DNA of 64,000 nucleotides from assembly GCA_022113835.1 (NCBI GenBank), contig JAILWY010000016.1, positions 7,347,501 through 7,411,500 on the forward strand. The letters are read 5' to 3'. The stretch's first letter is position 1; each line of letters starts with the position of its first letter. Position numbers and translations under genes: made by a program. The notes under the pieces are model-generated. The model saw nothing but the letters and a program-made list of their open reading frames with translations, had not been told where the DNA came from and did not search any database. The stretch comes from Atopsyche davidsoni. Taxonomy: Eukaryota > Arthropoda > Insecta > Trichoptera > Hydrobiosidae. Shown here in pieces: positions 39,600-51,716 of this stretch.

Positions 39600-40246
39600 T
39601 TTGCGTTGCGGCCTTTAGATCTCGTCGGCCCGCTCATGTCACTGGATCTACTCCACGTGATAGGTCTCCATACAAACACATGCCAGTGCTAAGCCGGCGG
39701 CCGACCTGCAGGCATAATAATTAGCGCGTGTGTGTCTCGAGACAATATTGGACCCAAACCCGGCCGAAGTGCGCCGCGCACCCTGTCCCACCCCTAAATA
39801 CCCCGAGTCCATGAATAGATAATCGTTGTGCTTACCTTATTAGTGAAGTGTGTACTTGCGGTCTTATTGTGACTAAAATTACGGGTTTTATTCGAGTAGT
39901 TACGCTTTTGGTAATCTTGCGGACTCCGTGTTATATTGGGATCTTTAAACACGGTGCTGTGTTAATTCTGATCCGTGCTTGTGAACGCACCTGTTGCCGG
40001 TCTCTTCGGATTTTTCAAAGACATTTTGTTTGTATCACTTTGTTCCACGGTAATGTGAAAAATCTCAAGCTGATTTATGTATATGGTTGGAATCTATATA
40101 AAATGATACCATTTAACTGTAATAGTATAGATAAGCTTGTATTGATAATTAGCTCTTTTCATTTTAAACGTGATTTTCATTCGAATTTAATCCGTTATTG
40201 CTATGATTTTTAAAATTTATAAATTAGTGTATATTTTTCGTTTTAT
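39600..40246 (+). promoter_or_regulatory. Possible upstream promoter and 5' non-coding exon
   Basis: A CpG-rich block (about 39600-39810) is followed by a leader-like stretch that ends at a good donor, TTTTAT|GTAAGT (GT at 40247). No ATG-initiated frame runs through the donor, so any exon here would be non-coding. Being 3 kb upstream of coding exon 1A on the same strand, it could supply the 5' leader of that isoform. The acceptor at 43018 is the best partner I see. It is TCACACAG, with a poor pyrimidine tract, so the link is tentative. Confidence 0.3.
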
Positions 40247-41007
40247 GTAAGTATTTTAAATAAAACATATTTCATTACGAAAGATGTTGGTCACAATTTG
40301 TAACATTTAAGTATCAAAAATTGATTATTTTTGAAGCGAGTAGTAGACAATGGTATTATTAATATTTGTAGCGCACCTAATATTAATAATACCAAGCTTG
40401 TGTCTGTTTACTTTTTAATTTTATACGTTGTATTAGATATTTTGTTATTATATTAAATATATAGTACATAACGTTGAATGAATTATCTTTCTATCCCTTA
40501 CATGTGGTTTTAATTTAAAACCTGAGTATGAATTATAAGAATGCTTATTATTTTTGACAGACCATTTGTCACTGTGATGCGCAAAAATATACAAAAGAGA
40601 GTTATCAGTTATCAAAAAAAAAGATATATATATATATATTTATATATATATGAATATAATGCGTTAATTTAAAAATATATATAGAAATATCGAATTAATT
40701 TAAATTCATTACCCATCGATTCTTGTTTCGGATGAAAAATTGTTTTTCGAGACACTGTGTATAGCTATGCAGAATATGATGGCTGTATATTTTATTATCA
40801 AGCAATTGAGGTAACCTATGTTTTGATCATGTTAATATATACACTAGTCTGTTCGATATGCGAACCACGTAACAACCGTTATTTCATTTTTTGTTCCATA
40901 ACAACGCGCGTTCTTGGAATAACAACGATACAGTTTCAAATAACACCTTTGGCAGCATTAAGCCGATAAGAAAATCCCCAGTCGTCGGATACCTGGCGCG
41001 TACTGTG
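40247..41007. other. Non-coding stretch with a TA-rich microsatellite
   Basis: AT-rich sequence with short (TA)n runs at about 40624-40652. I see nothing else of note. Confidence 0.5.
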
Positions 41008-41133
41008 TCAAGCAGTCTACTCACGCTGCGACACGGCCGATAACCGAACCGAACCACTGGCCTCCTCAAGAGGATGCTGTTGACTAGTTACCATTCGATG
41101 TTGGTTACGTCGCAACGTGTGTAAGCAGCTTTA
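41008..41133. mobile_element. Short inverted-repeat element, family X copy 2
   Basis: About 126 bp. The left arm TCAAGCAGTCTACTCACG then CTGCGAC (41008-41032) opposes the complement of TAAAGCTGCTTACACACG then TTGCGAC (41109-41133), with roughly 20 of 25 positions agreeing. Inner arms (CCGATAACC and GGTTACGTC side) are also partly complementary. The end words match those of the element at 23750-23854. A GC-rich block follows on the right (41135-41240), as it does after copy 1. Confidence 0.6.
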
Positions 41134-43055
41134 CGTGCTGTGGCCGCGGAGGAGAGAGAAGCGAGCCCACGCGCAAGAGAATGTCGCTTGTGCGGCCGAC
41201 GCGACGCATCGCGAGCCATTCCGCAATGGCGTTACACGTGGGATTTCGAAAACCTTATCGTATTTTGATTTATTTCTGCCTGTATGATTATGTCTCTCTC
41301 TCTCACTATCTCTCTTTAGTGAAAGGTGTTAATTATACCAATATGAACTCATCGATTTGAGCAGAATGTGTAATATTAAATAATTAACTACCTGCTAATG
41401 TCGGCTAATCACTTTGAGTTAAGTTATGGAAAGTTAAAAGACGAATTTGAATCTCTCTTAGTCTAATCGTGCTGTTTCATCACATTATCGAAGTTCGTGT
41501 AAATGTAAATAAACGCGTCGTCCATATTATTTGTATTCATTTTTACCATTACGATCAGTTAAATTTATATTTGCGTTTCTAAGTACTTTGTTTACTTGAT
41601 ATATCAACTTTCATTTAATTTTTTGTTTGAAGAAAACTCATTAGTTTATGTCTTATTGTCAGTGTGTGTGATTTTTAGTAAATGTCACTACTACCGAAAC
41701 TTTTGTCCTTGAAGCATTGATTATTAAAATATTTGTCGTTGGATTAGCATTATAATAAATCTATAGTAAACATGACGCACATTGTAACTAGTTAATCCGT
41801 GATCAATCAACGCTTATAATGTTAGTGTTTTGATTTTTTTTCTTTTTAGCTTATTATCTTTGGCGTTTATCAATTTTTAGTTGTCAGAGATTCCTGTGTT
41901 TTATATAATATGGTGAAACTGATAATAAGGCACATGAAAAATTGTTTAATTTGTTTCAATTATACATTTCCATAACATCTGATACATTAAGTGATTTAAT
42001 TCAAATTTATAAGTAGTGGAGTTTAGTAAGATAGAAAAATTGCGGTTTATTCTAGTGATTATATATATATACATGAAAAGAAAATAAAACAACGTAAATG
42101 TAAAGAAATATTTTTTTTTAACTTTAGTAAGTGTAATTGAAAATAATCGTACCAAAAAATTAAAATAATATTGTATATAAGTATATATACGTATATACAT
42201 TTACCAACCGTCATTTATAATAATTTACATAAAGTAGGTTTTTTGCAAACTTTAATTCATTTTATAATAAAAATCTGTGTGTTTTGAGCTAACAAGCTCT
42301 AGATTTTGTTAGTGTTTATCACTTCAATGGTTTACAAAGTTTACGGGTAAAAAAGACAAGTTGTATTATCACGAATATTTGTATGAAAAACTCAGTTTAC
42401 TTTAAAGGAATAGCAATAATTATTATATAAAACAAATACAAATTGAATTCATTGATAAATTTTATGTGACTATTTAATAACAGAAAGATGTAATCTCAAG
42501 TGAAGTGAAAATGTTTCTAGATAATAAAAGCCTTTAGTTAGTTCTCTCTGTGCTCTTACATCAAGAATAATCTCAAGACAATTGCAAGACAAGACAGAGT
42601 TTCCTATAAATTAGTGAACAAAATAAATAAATCATATTGCTTGATATCAAAATCTTCAAGCAAAGAGATAAGAATAGCACAAAAATTCACATAAAAACAT
42701 GGAAAAGAGATAGTTAAACGTATGTATTATATGTACGTAATCAAGCTGTTATTATAATTTATATACCTGAAATATAATCATGATATTAGTGATATTAATC
42801 ATAAAATATATGAGATAGATACAGAATACAGAATTTTAGAGCATTGAAACTAAGAATATAAATTTATTATATCCTAAAGGATAAATAAATACTATACTTG
42901 GATTCGTGACTGAAAATAATAAAGAGAATATTGATAGCAATTAAAATGCACTAAAACAACACAGATTCAATCACGACTAATCAGTTACGTAGTAGTCTAC
43001 GATAGAAACTTCACACAGAAAAAAGTGCCCTTGTCACCGGCGGTCTGCTACGAGT
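41134..43055 (+). other. Region upstream of exon 1A, with possible transcription start
   Basis: A CpG-rich block at 41135-41240 is followed by about 1.7 kb of AT-rich DNA. An initiator-like TCAGTT lies at 42981-42986, about 130 bp before the exon 1A start codon, in otherwise unremarkable sequence. Either transcription of isoform A begins near here, or the leader is spliced from an upstream exon to the weak acceptor at 43018. I cannot tell which. Confidence 0.3.
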
Positions 43056-43106
43056 ATGTGCCTGCACGGCTCGCGTGTGTTTCTGGCCACGCAATTGCCC
43101 GCCTGA
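43056..43106 (+). promoter_or_regulatory. In-frame upstream ORF before exon 1A
   Basis: An ATG at 43056 opens a 16-codon frame ending in TGA at 43104-43106, only 9 bases before the main ATG at 43116 and in the same frame. If the leader includes this segment, ribosomes would meet this ORF first, which usually lowers translation of the main frame. The TGA also shows that the main protein does not extend upstream. Confidence 0.5.
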
Positions 43107-43115
43107 TCTCCGAGG

Positions 43116-43263
43116 ATGATGATGCCGATGGACGTCCAGGAGGAGGGCGGCAAGGAGGCCTCGCAGCCGCTCCTGGCGGGGTTGCCCGACCAGCTCAGCT
43201 TCGAGGAGATGCCCATCGCAGAGGAGCCTGAGAACTCGTATGAGGACTTTGACTTTATGAACG
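43116..43263 (+). CDS. Alternative first coding exon 1A of an unidentified membrane-protein-like gene
   Basis: The 148 bases encode the first 49 residues and one base of the next codon. The start is the first of three in-frame ATGs (43116, 43119, 43122). An in-frame TGA at 43104 excludes an earlier start. The peptide (MMMPMDVQEEGGKEASQPLL onward) is acidic, with no signal peptide or membrane segment. It contains Gln-Pro-Leu-Leu after acidic residues, like an adaptor-binding dileucine, and ends Ser-Tyr-Glu-Asp-Phe-Asp-Phe-Met-Asn. The donor is strong, AACG|GTGAGT. G+C and CpG are far above the flanks, and third positions are mostly G or C. The exon ends in phase 1 and joins exon 2 at 59839, where G+GT makes Gly. 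Acidic N-termini with Pro-Leu-Leu and Tyr-x-Asp-Phe elements occur in endosomal CLC-3/4/5 exchangers. That identity is a guess from memory, and no catalytic domain is in the window. Confidence 0.85.
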
Positions 43264-43486
43264 GTGAGTTTGTGAGATCACTTCTTCTGTGAGCTTGTCA
43301 TCCTAAGTGCAAGGCTTTAAATATTTTTGCTCAATCTAAACAGTTTTCATAAAATGTTAATTTACATAGTCAATATTTTTGAATATATAGATTAACGGAA
43401 TAAAAATTAGCGCGTGAAAAAAAATCACCCAAGTATTTATTTATGTATTTTAAATAATTCAAAACATTGAAATCACTAGGTAACTG

Positions 43487-43567
43487 TTATTAAACAGACT
43501 TACTGTCTGTTTAATAAAAAGCTGAATATAATAAAAATAATGTGATTTTACTAATCACATTATTTTT
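43487..43567. repeat. Two adjacent perfect hairpins with identical TTACT loops
   Basis: Hairpin 1 has arms TTATTAAACAGAC (43487-43499) and its exact complement (43505-43517). Hairpin 2 has arms of 15 bp containing AATAATGTGATT (43533-43547) and the exact complement (43553-43567). Both have the 5-base loop TTACT. They lie 16 bp apart within the intron, about 220 bp downstream of the exon 1A donor. In RNA both would fold stably. Perfect stems with a shared loop may arise by replication template switching or could be structured RNA elements. Confidence 0.7.
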
Positions 43568-44896
43568 TTACACACATTTAATGATTACTTTAAATTCGAT
43601 TTAATTATTACACATTTAAGGATGACTGTTGTAAGGACGATTGTGTTATATTATTATAATTTATATTGTCTTTTTGTAAAAAAATATTAAAATTGAAGAT
43701 GCATCATGCAAAAGATACTAAGTTTATTATATTATAACAGATATTATATCTTTACACACCGTGACTGAAATATGTTACATGTAAAAAAAAGATTTCCTTT
43801 AAAAAAACACATCACGTAACATATTTAATAAACTTTAATGGAACTTTTCAGCATTAAAAACGTAAGCCAAGTTCGCAATAAAGATACCAAGGTACATTCT
43901 CAGTTCCCTCTTATAATTCTATATACTGGCTCGGGGGCACGTAGCCCAGCAGGCGCCGGCGAAACTAATGAGAATTAATACCGCCGGCCGTCCGCTCGCA
44001 TACCAAACGCTCCCGCGAGTCGCCCACCTGCCTCGGTCGCAGATTTATCTCACCTGGGATTAAACCCGCAACTCCGGGACTCCGTATTTAGCTTTAATTT
44101 TGCTCTATTGGAGACACCTCAGGTTTTAATCTGCTTTAAGAACGTGCAATTTGAAGAAACAGCTAAATTCGTTTCTGATTTATCAATGTAGCTATTTTTT
44201 GGTGTTATTTAAAAGTAACATTAATTTTAGAATGATATTATATGACTTTTAAAATCATCATCAATTTGTCTTATAATTAAGATTTAAATATTTACAATTT
44301 TTTAAAAATTTTATTGACTTGTTTTTTGGGAAACATTTCCAAACTCTATTTTGTTATATTTAAAGTTTTACTTTAAAAATAAAATTTAATTCACCATGTT
44401 ATGAATAAATAAGAAAAAAGGCTCAGTTCCCCGATTCGATCCCCGACTTGCAAATCACAAAATGAAAAGTCATTGAGTTAACGCCTATTTTAGTTCTACA
44501 AAAACGATATATTGAGACATTGATTCCAATTGTTATTGAAAATAAAACAACTTTTTAAAGGAAAGCAGTTGTATTCCCCGGAATATAGCAGTATATTTAA
44601 CTGCATCTAGTTTTTTAGTTCAACTCTAATACAGTTTTATCTTTACCAGTTGCTGAATCGGCATTTACACTCATTACTTGAATGCGATTGTTTTTTCAAC
44701 CTTTGGCATACTTGATTGTTTAGCTATTTCGAATTCCAATAAAATTTACCCACTTCAATGTTGGATCACTTCAGGAATGCTACAATGGAATAGGTTTTGG
44801 AAGGGTGGATTGATTTTCTTTCCGACGGTAGACGCTAGGAATTTTTAAGTTACTCTAGATTGTTTCCCGTTAGACAATTGTTAATTTGTATATTTA

Positions 44897-45033
<137 letters not shown>

Positions 45034-45799
45034 GTAATATAACATGTTGTAATATCTAAGTAAAATCAACGAACTAGGCCTGCCTAACTATTTACATATA
45101 GGCTCTAGCTGACTAATTTTCATATCAGTTATGATAGTTATGAAATTTTATTTCAGATGATGTGTGTATTAAAATTACTAATGTAGGATAAAATTACTAA
45201 TGTAGGTCTGAGGAGGTTAAATTAAAGTTAATTTATAAGTGTCAAGTAAATTTTAACGAAGTCTCAAAGTTTTAAAATAAGATTAACTCAACTATCCGGA
45301 TAAAATATGGGTAATGATAGCTCGGGTTACTTAACCAGAATACAAAAAAATATATATTGAAAATCTCATTTTTTTAGATTGCTGTGATCATTCTTGTAAA
45401 AATATATATAACCCTGATAGCAGCTCTCGATCTACTTCTGCATGATTGTCTTCAGGTGATTTTGACATATATTGTTTATTTCAAGGTTATTCGTTCTAAT
45501 TTATAATTTAAAAAAAAATTGTTTTAGAAAAATATTTTTATGAGTAGTCTAAGAGACTTCACTCATCTCAGGACTCCGGCATTTTAATCTCTAGATAGGC
45601 CTGATTCCCGATATATCCAGAGATTTCTAAGGCAAATAGACACTTGGTCTCTCTCTGTCTTTATAATAAATAAAAATTCTTGTTCATGTGAATACATATC
45701 TTAATAAACCACTGATTAATAAGGTAATGAATGCAGCATTCAACGTATGTAAAACATGGTGTACTTTTTAAAGTCATTGGACTTTTATTCATGCATTGA

Positions 45800-46046
45800 A
45801 TGCGTAGACTGTATCAGTGTGAGTAATGTTGGTTCAGTGAAATAAAATATCAGAAGTGGCCGTGCTAGACGCGGATTGTAGTAATGAAGTCGCTTCTCCG
45901 AGCGGGCGCGTCCAGCAGCGCGCGGAGGCCGACCTTCTTGTTATTAGCTCGGGGCCCCGGGGGCGGTCACAGGCGGCATTCGCGAATAAATTGTCTGGGG
46001 AACTAGCCGCCTGGGGGACCGACACTCTTGCTTCTTTATTTAATCA
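45800..46046 (+). promoter_or_regulatory. Promoter and 5' leader of exon 1B with upstream ORF
   Basis: A CpG-rich segment (45860-46030) lies directly before the exon 1B start. Initiator-like TCAGT motifs occur at 45814-45818 and 45834-45838, a reasonable position for transcription to begin. An upstream ATG at 45884 opens a 40-codon frame ending in TAG at 46004-46006, rich in Arg, Gly and Leu, with no recognised domain. If transcribed it would precede the main ATG at 46047 by about 40 bases and would probably dampen its translation. A stop codon (TAA, 46041-46043) sits two codons before the main ATG in its frame. Confidence 0.45.
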
Positions 46047-46185
46047 ATGGCCCAAGATTCATCGGCCAATCTGCCAGCTTCTAGTGCTTCGATCGTCAAA
46101 GGTTTGCCAACAAGAAATGGAACAGACAAGTCATACAGTGTTCTACGAAATTACGATTTATTTGAGCGACCGTTTTCGCTAACAG
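46047..46185 (+). CDS. Alternative first coding exon 1B of the same gene
   Basis: The 139 bases encode 46 residues and one base of the next codon, beginning Met-Ala-Gln-Asp-Ser-Ser-Ala-Asn-Leu-Pro and ending Glu-Arg-Pro-Phe-Ser-Leu-Thr. The start context CAATGG is good, and an in-frame TAA (46041) just upstream fixes the start. The donor is ACAG|GTAAAG at 46186. Like exon 1A it ends in phase 1 with a G, so it splices in frame to the exon at 59839 and gives the same Gly at the junction. The peptide is Ser-rich and less acidic than 1A, with no signal peptide or membrane segment. It lies in the first intron of isoform A and has its own CpG-rich upstream region, the usual layout of alternative-promoter isoforms with different cytoplasmic N-termini. 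The evidence is phase, donor, composition and strand. It is not proven by a transcript. Confidence 0.6.
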
Positions 46186-47199
46186 GTAAAGTAATACCTA
46201 ATAATATATTAAGGAACTGTCAATCAAAACTCATGACAAAATATCAAATAATAGTATGTGGTAGAAATATCTCTTTTCTATGCAACTCTATCAAATATAT
46301 TTTATTGTCTAGTATATATTTAAAATCTCTGCGGTTGTGCGTGAAAGACAATTCGGCATAAATTTAGGCTTAAAGCTAATCGTAGTGTTGGTGATGGTTT
46401 AACTCCTATGTGGTTTCCGTTATTATTTTGGTAGTGACTGTTTCGCTGTTCGATGGTTATTTATTTTATAATACCGACGGGCTCCGACGATCAAGTAATA
46501 AATAAATTAAAAATAAATATATTTAAAAAAAAGGTTTTTTCAAATATAAATCGTACTTATTGTGTAAATAAAAGAATAAGAATTCAATGCTTTATGTTTA
46601 TCTCTTCCTCTCCCTTTTTCTCTCGCGTTATGACATAAGAGTTCGTTTCAGCGCTCGGAGTGATGGCTTCAATTGACACGCGAATGACTAGACATTATTT
46701 ATATTCATTACACATTATTTTAGTTTAATGGAAAATACTACGCAGTCAATTTGGATTTATTTGTTATTCTATTGATAAATTGTCTAGTCTCGTAAATAAC
46801 GATTTTATTTTAAAGTTTTACGATTGATCGTCAATTTTATTGTCCCGGCTTGTTAAAATGAGAAACGCTTTTTATGCCACTTCTATCCGTGCAATATATT
46901 ATAGTAGTTTTCAAGAACTCTTTCTCAGAACTGTCTCTTTTGAACGCAAGAGTTACTTGTAATATAGATTTTGTAATGTAATTAATAGTAAACCCCATAA
47001 CATGTTAAATTATCTAGTTTAAAAGTCGTGTAGTGTGATAATAAATAATATAATGAAAACAAGCAATATAAGTTTTACCTTAAGGTATAGGCTACAAAAA
47101 TATGATTAGTACTTTTATCGCGCGGTGTTCAATACTATATATATACTATAATTTTTTTTTTCAAAAGTTTACTCTCTCTCGCTTTATAAAAAATAAAGC

Positions 47200-47206
<7 letters not shown>

Positions 47207-47236
<30 letters not shown>
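47207..47236. repeat. (TA)n microsatellite
   Basis: About 30 bp of uninterrupted TA repeats in the intron. Confidence 0.9.
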
Positions 47237-47239
<3 letters not shown>

Positions 47240-48401
47240 ACCATAAATATGTGTCACATCACATTAATTTATTTTAATGATCATGTAAACTGATAAAAAG
47301 TTAATGAAGATTAAGTTATGAAATTATTAAAATTCCCGGTCTAATCTCGCTGAACTGTCACCGACAGCCAAAATCCCCGATATAAATTTTGATTAAGTCT
47401 CCGAAAATATTGCTTTTGGGTAATTCGTGTAGTGAATTTACTTAACATTAAAACAATACGTGTTTGTTTCCATCTGCTGAGGCTCAGCAAGGGCTACGCG
47501 TAAACACTCCCAGCCGCCAGGTCCTCGGGCGGACGTTCTCTGGCTTTACTTTAATATTTATTTTCACGATTAAAGTGAAGTATTAATCGAAAAACTATAA
47601 ATTCAGGTTTATGATTCTTTATTGGTCGGAGTTCTTGTTACTCGAAATCGTGACAATATCTGATGTTTTATTGATTTTTTAATTTCCGATCTAACCAACT
47701 ATGAAACCAAATAATCATAAAAATGAAGTCCTTTACGTATCAGATTTTTAATTTTATTGCTCTATATTATTAGCAATTATCTTCTTTCTTTCCTCACACA
47801 TAGTCGTAGTTCAATCATTTTATGAAATCTTTTCCATTTTATATCGTTTGTTTAATTCTCTCTCGAAACGATACCAACTTGAAAGGCAATAAAACATGGG
47901 GTTAATATTAGTCAATAACTACTTACTATATATTATATACATATTTTGCTTAGGGAAGAAATTCATCAAAGTTGATCCGGTAAACAAGTGTGTATCCTTT
48001 TCTATATTAAATAAAAAAAATATGCGTGACATTAAGATATATATTGCTATAAGGTTTCTTTCATTCTTCATTTCTTTATCTCTTCCAGTATTATGCTTAT
48101 AATCTTCTAGATTTGAAATATCTAATACTAATCTAAAATATTTACAGGACAAGATTTTTATCAATTAGTTTTAATATATATAGTAATGTATGTAGGGAAT
48201 GTAGAATACGGCCTTCAGTTTTTCAAGAAGATCGATCTTCAAAGTCCACCCCCAACGTCAATAACGTAGGACCCTCCGTCATTTTATTAAGTAAATATCA
48301 AATATCAAAAATAATCGTGTTTTTTTGTTATTTATGTTAAGAGACCAATCTGACAATATTTTATAATAGTATTCTAAATAAAATACTTTTGTGATTTCGC
48401 G

Positions 48402-48463
48402 AATTTATTTAAAATATTAAAATAGAATTCAACCATGTACTCTCTATCAAAAATATTAAATAC
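48402..48463. repeat. Dispersed repeat fragment related to 14611-14665
   Basis: The sequence here shares AAATATTAAAATxGAATTC, then an ACC and ACTCT segment, then ATCAAAAATATT with the DNA just right of the MITE at 14488-14610, in the same orientation. This indicates a common dispersed element. The sharp hairpin ends of the first copy are not preserved here. Confidence 0.55.
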
Positions 48464-49066
48464 TTATTATCGTATTCTGTGATAGTTTTGTAGATATTCT
48501 TGGGTATTTATTATTCTTGTGCCTTAAGAGTCTTAAGCTTATGTAGATTTTACATAAACTGTCATATGAAATATGCTAAACAGGTGCTGGACGAATGCTT
48601 GTATTACACAATACACGTGCAAGGCTACGTTAATATCTACTTTTCACCAAGAGCCATCAATACTTGTTTACTACAGAACGCAATTTATTAGATTTTAACC
48701 CGGCTAGGTTCGAAGAAAAGCTAATTGTGTGGAATTCAATATTTTTCTTTTTAAACTCTGAGAAATCGGGAAATCATATAAAATATGTGTCAGATGAGGA
48801 TTAAGAGATTTTTTCTTTAAACAAGTTTTTTGACAGTTAACAGTTTTAAATGACATAAAAAATAAAATAAATTCACCACTCACACTCTAATAAATGTATA
48901 ATAGGCTATTCTCCAATTCTCTTACAATTTATTGTATTTGAACAGTGGAAGAGTTTTCGATTTTTTTTATTAGTTTGTAGTTTGATTAATTTACTTCAAA
49001 TTTTATCTCAATAATGCTTTATATTTATATTCTTATTTTGATTTGATTCCGACCTTGATCAATCCG

Positions 49067-49133
49067 TTAACCCTGCGTAATCCAATGAAATGTAAGTGCT
49101 CCAACGCTGAAGCGCATGGCTTATCCGGGTTAA
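49067..49133. mobile_element. 67-bp TTAA-bounded palindromic element
   Basis: TTAACCCTGCGTAATCC at the left end opposes GGCTTATCCGGGTTAA at the right. Both ends are TTAACCC/GGGTTAA, with TTAA at 49067-49070 and 49130-49133. The arrangement resembles a very small piggyBac-type non-autonomous element or solo end pair, though at this size a chance palindrome is possible. Confidence 0.35.
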
Positions 49134-51606
49134 GCCGGCGCTAAGGTATTTGAGAAATATTGGATATTTCAGTCACTTCTGGATGAAAGAGTTTAACGTC
49201 AGATGTCGCCAGCACATGCGGTTGTAAATTGCCTTGGAACATTGTCAAATGTTCTCTCGGAGGAACTCGGAGGTATTTTCCAATTCATTTTGTAATTCTA
49301 AAATATTTCCAAGAATCTTGCTGTACCAATATTCGAACAGCTAGGTGCTTTGTGTTTTCTCTGCATTTCGGCCAAATACACACTTTCTGGTTTGAAATTT
49401 GCATACAATGAATTTTTAAATTGCAATATAACCACCATGAATCAATTTAACTAAAAATAATTTTGTGGTCAACAAACGAAAAATATTTGATAATATTTCT
49501 TGATATTATTTGAGAGGCTTCGATATGTTTATGTTCACTTTTATTTAACTCTTAAATTATTTTCACGTAATGAATTAACGTTGTTTTTAATCAAAGTATT
49601 TTTTGGTACTACACATTTTTTGGTTTTTCTTTTTACATTTCAGCGTTTACAAGGTTTGCACTTACAATTATTTTTTTTCATTAAGATTTTGTTGAGTTGA
49701 CTTATTGAGTTTATCAATGTTCAATGAAAACAAATTACTGCGACCAGCTTTCTTTCATTGGCATGTTTCGGGTATGTTTGTTGCTGTGGGGTATTTTGAC
49801 AGTCCTACGAAAATATTTTGTTCAATGTTTTAACATCAAGCAATCTATCAGTGCATCTTTTTGTGTTCAAATAAAGACTAATCTTTGGTGGTCGCTTCAC
49901 ACCTGCAGACAACAAACCCGCCAGAAATAAAACGATGCATAGTATTCATGCTGACTGGTAATATCCTTGTCAGATATAACGATCGCAAACAGACTTCGAA
50001 TAAGAATACACGTCATGCTTTACGCTAGTAAACTTTTATTGAAAATATAATGCTCTTTTGCTTCCTTTATTCTTGGAACAAGAGAAAAATAAATACTTAA
50101 AACCAAACGCAAACGTTCGTGTGCTCAGCAAGAGAAAATAAGTAGCGATAATCTAAATATTTAACTTCAAGATTGTTGACAGCCAGAAAACAAATATCAC
50201 TCGTATCAAACATTAATTTGTATCCCCAAACTAAATTCATTGTTTATGATCGTGGCGTGCGTATTTGAGACAGGTTGCAGAGACACGCATACAAAAGCAA
50301 AGACATGCACACAAAATATTCATTGTTGGTATATTTGTTAGATATGTTTTTTAGAAGTTAATAATTTAAAAATGAGAGACTGTAAGTAAAACGTATTCTT
50401 TGAAGTTTGAAAAATTAGATCGTTTATTCATTCGACCGTATATTTGATAGAACAAACATAAACATTTACCCTGTCTGAAGCGTGACAAGTTGAGATTTCC
50501 CGGCGCCTTTCCGAGCTCTTGCAGGGAAGCTCTCGTATCAAGAATCTCACGGGGATCAATAGCTGCAAGACGACAGCTTTGCGAGGATACCTCTAAAGCC
50601 ATTATAGTTTCGATTACACACAAAGAAACTTCAGAATGGGTGTGTTGATAGAGTTTATATAATGTATTTATGGGTATTTTTTTAAAAGTTGTTGACGGCA
50701 TAGGTTTTTAATGCTCCTGAGTAAATATTTATCAAGTAAGTGATTGGCTGTATTTGAAACACGAATAAGTCTCAGCCGCCTTGCTGTCCAGTGGCTAGTA
50801 CTTGTTTTCCGACCTTGAAATCTTGGGATAGAAACAGGGTGAAGCAAAATGGTTTTTTAATTCTAGTAAAATTATACATTGTTTTCTGGTTAGGTGAGAT
50901 AAAAAATGTGCTTTAAAATTATAAAAACCCGTGAAGAAAAACCACTTTCTAATGCAGGATTTCTATGATTTTTTTAATAGAGACGCATTGAAACGGTTCT
51001 CTTTATCTTAAAACTATTGTTAAAATGCAACCTGTGTCATATCATTTTTTAAAAGTGGTTTTCCCTTGGTTTTCAATATATTTTTCAAATAAAACAGTAT
51101 TGATTTAATCTGATTCAGTTCGGTGATATTATGAACGTTTGACTTTATGGCGCATATTAACTTTTCTGTTAAACTGATAAAATAAATATTGTTTTAATGA
51201 TGGGGTTAACGTTTATTTGCGTCCGAAAAACCAACTGTTGAAGTTTGATTATATGATTGGTTTTCGCATTCTATCAAATAGACTTTAATAACTTAAAACG
51301 CAATCGAATGGTACGACGTCGTTGACTCAGAGCTAAATTAGATTTTATTGATTAGTTTTGGTAGCTTCTGACATTTGTGCAAAATTTTAATACTTTTAAT
51401 GCATATTTTTATTGTCAGGGCTTCACGAATTGTCTGTTTGTAGTTATTTATTGTTATTGTTTATTTATGTCGAAGAATCTCAATTTTCATCCATAAGGAA
51501 ATAATGAGACAATTCAAAATATACTCAATAAAACAGTGAATTTATTTGTAATTCAAATAGCTTCAGTTTGCTACATATAATATATCTCAATGAAAGACAA
51601 AAAGAT

Positions 51607-51627
51607 TATATATATATATAAAATATT

Positions 51628-51716
<89 letters not shown>
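51607..51716. repeat. Interrupted (TA)n microsatellite
   Basis: About 110 bp of TA repeats with an AAATATTTATATATT interruption near the left end and one C substitution near 51698. Confidence 0.9.

Noticed and set aside
39848..40213. 121-codon open frame on the + strand
   Set aside because: It begins at a non-ATG codon and has no recognisable domain or codon bias. The same segment is better explained as an untranslated leader ending at the 40247 donor.
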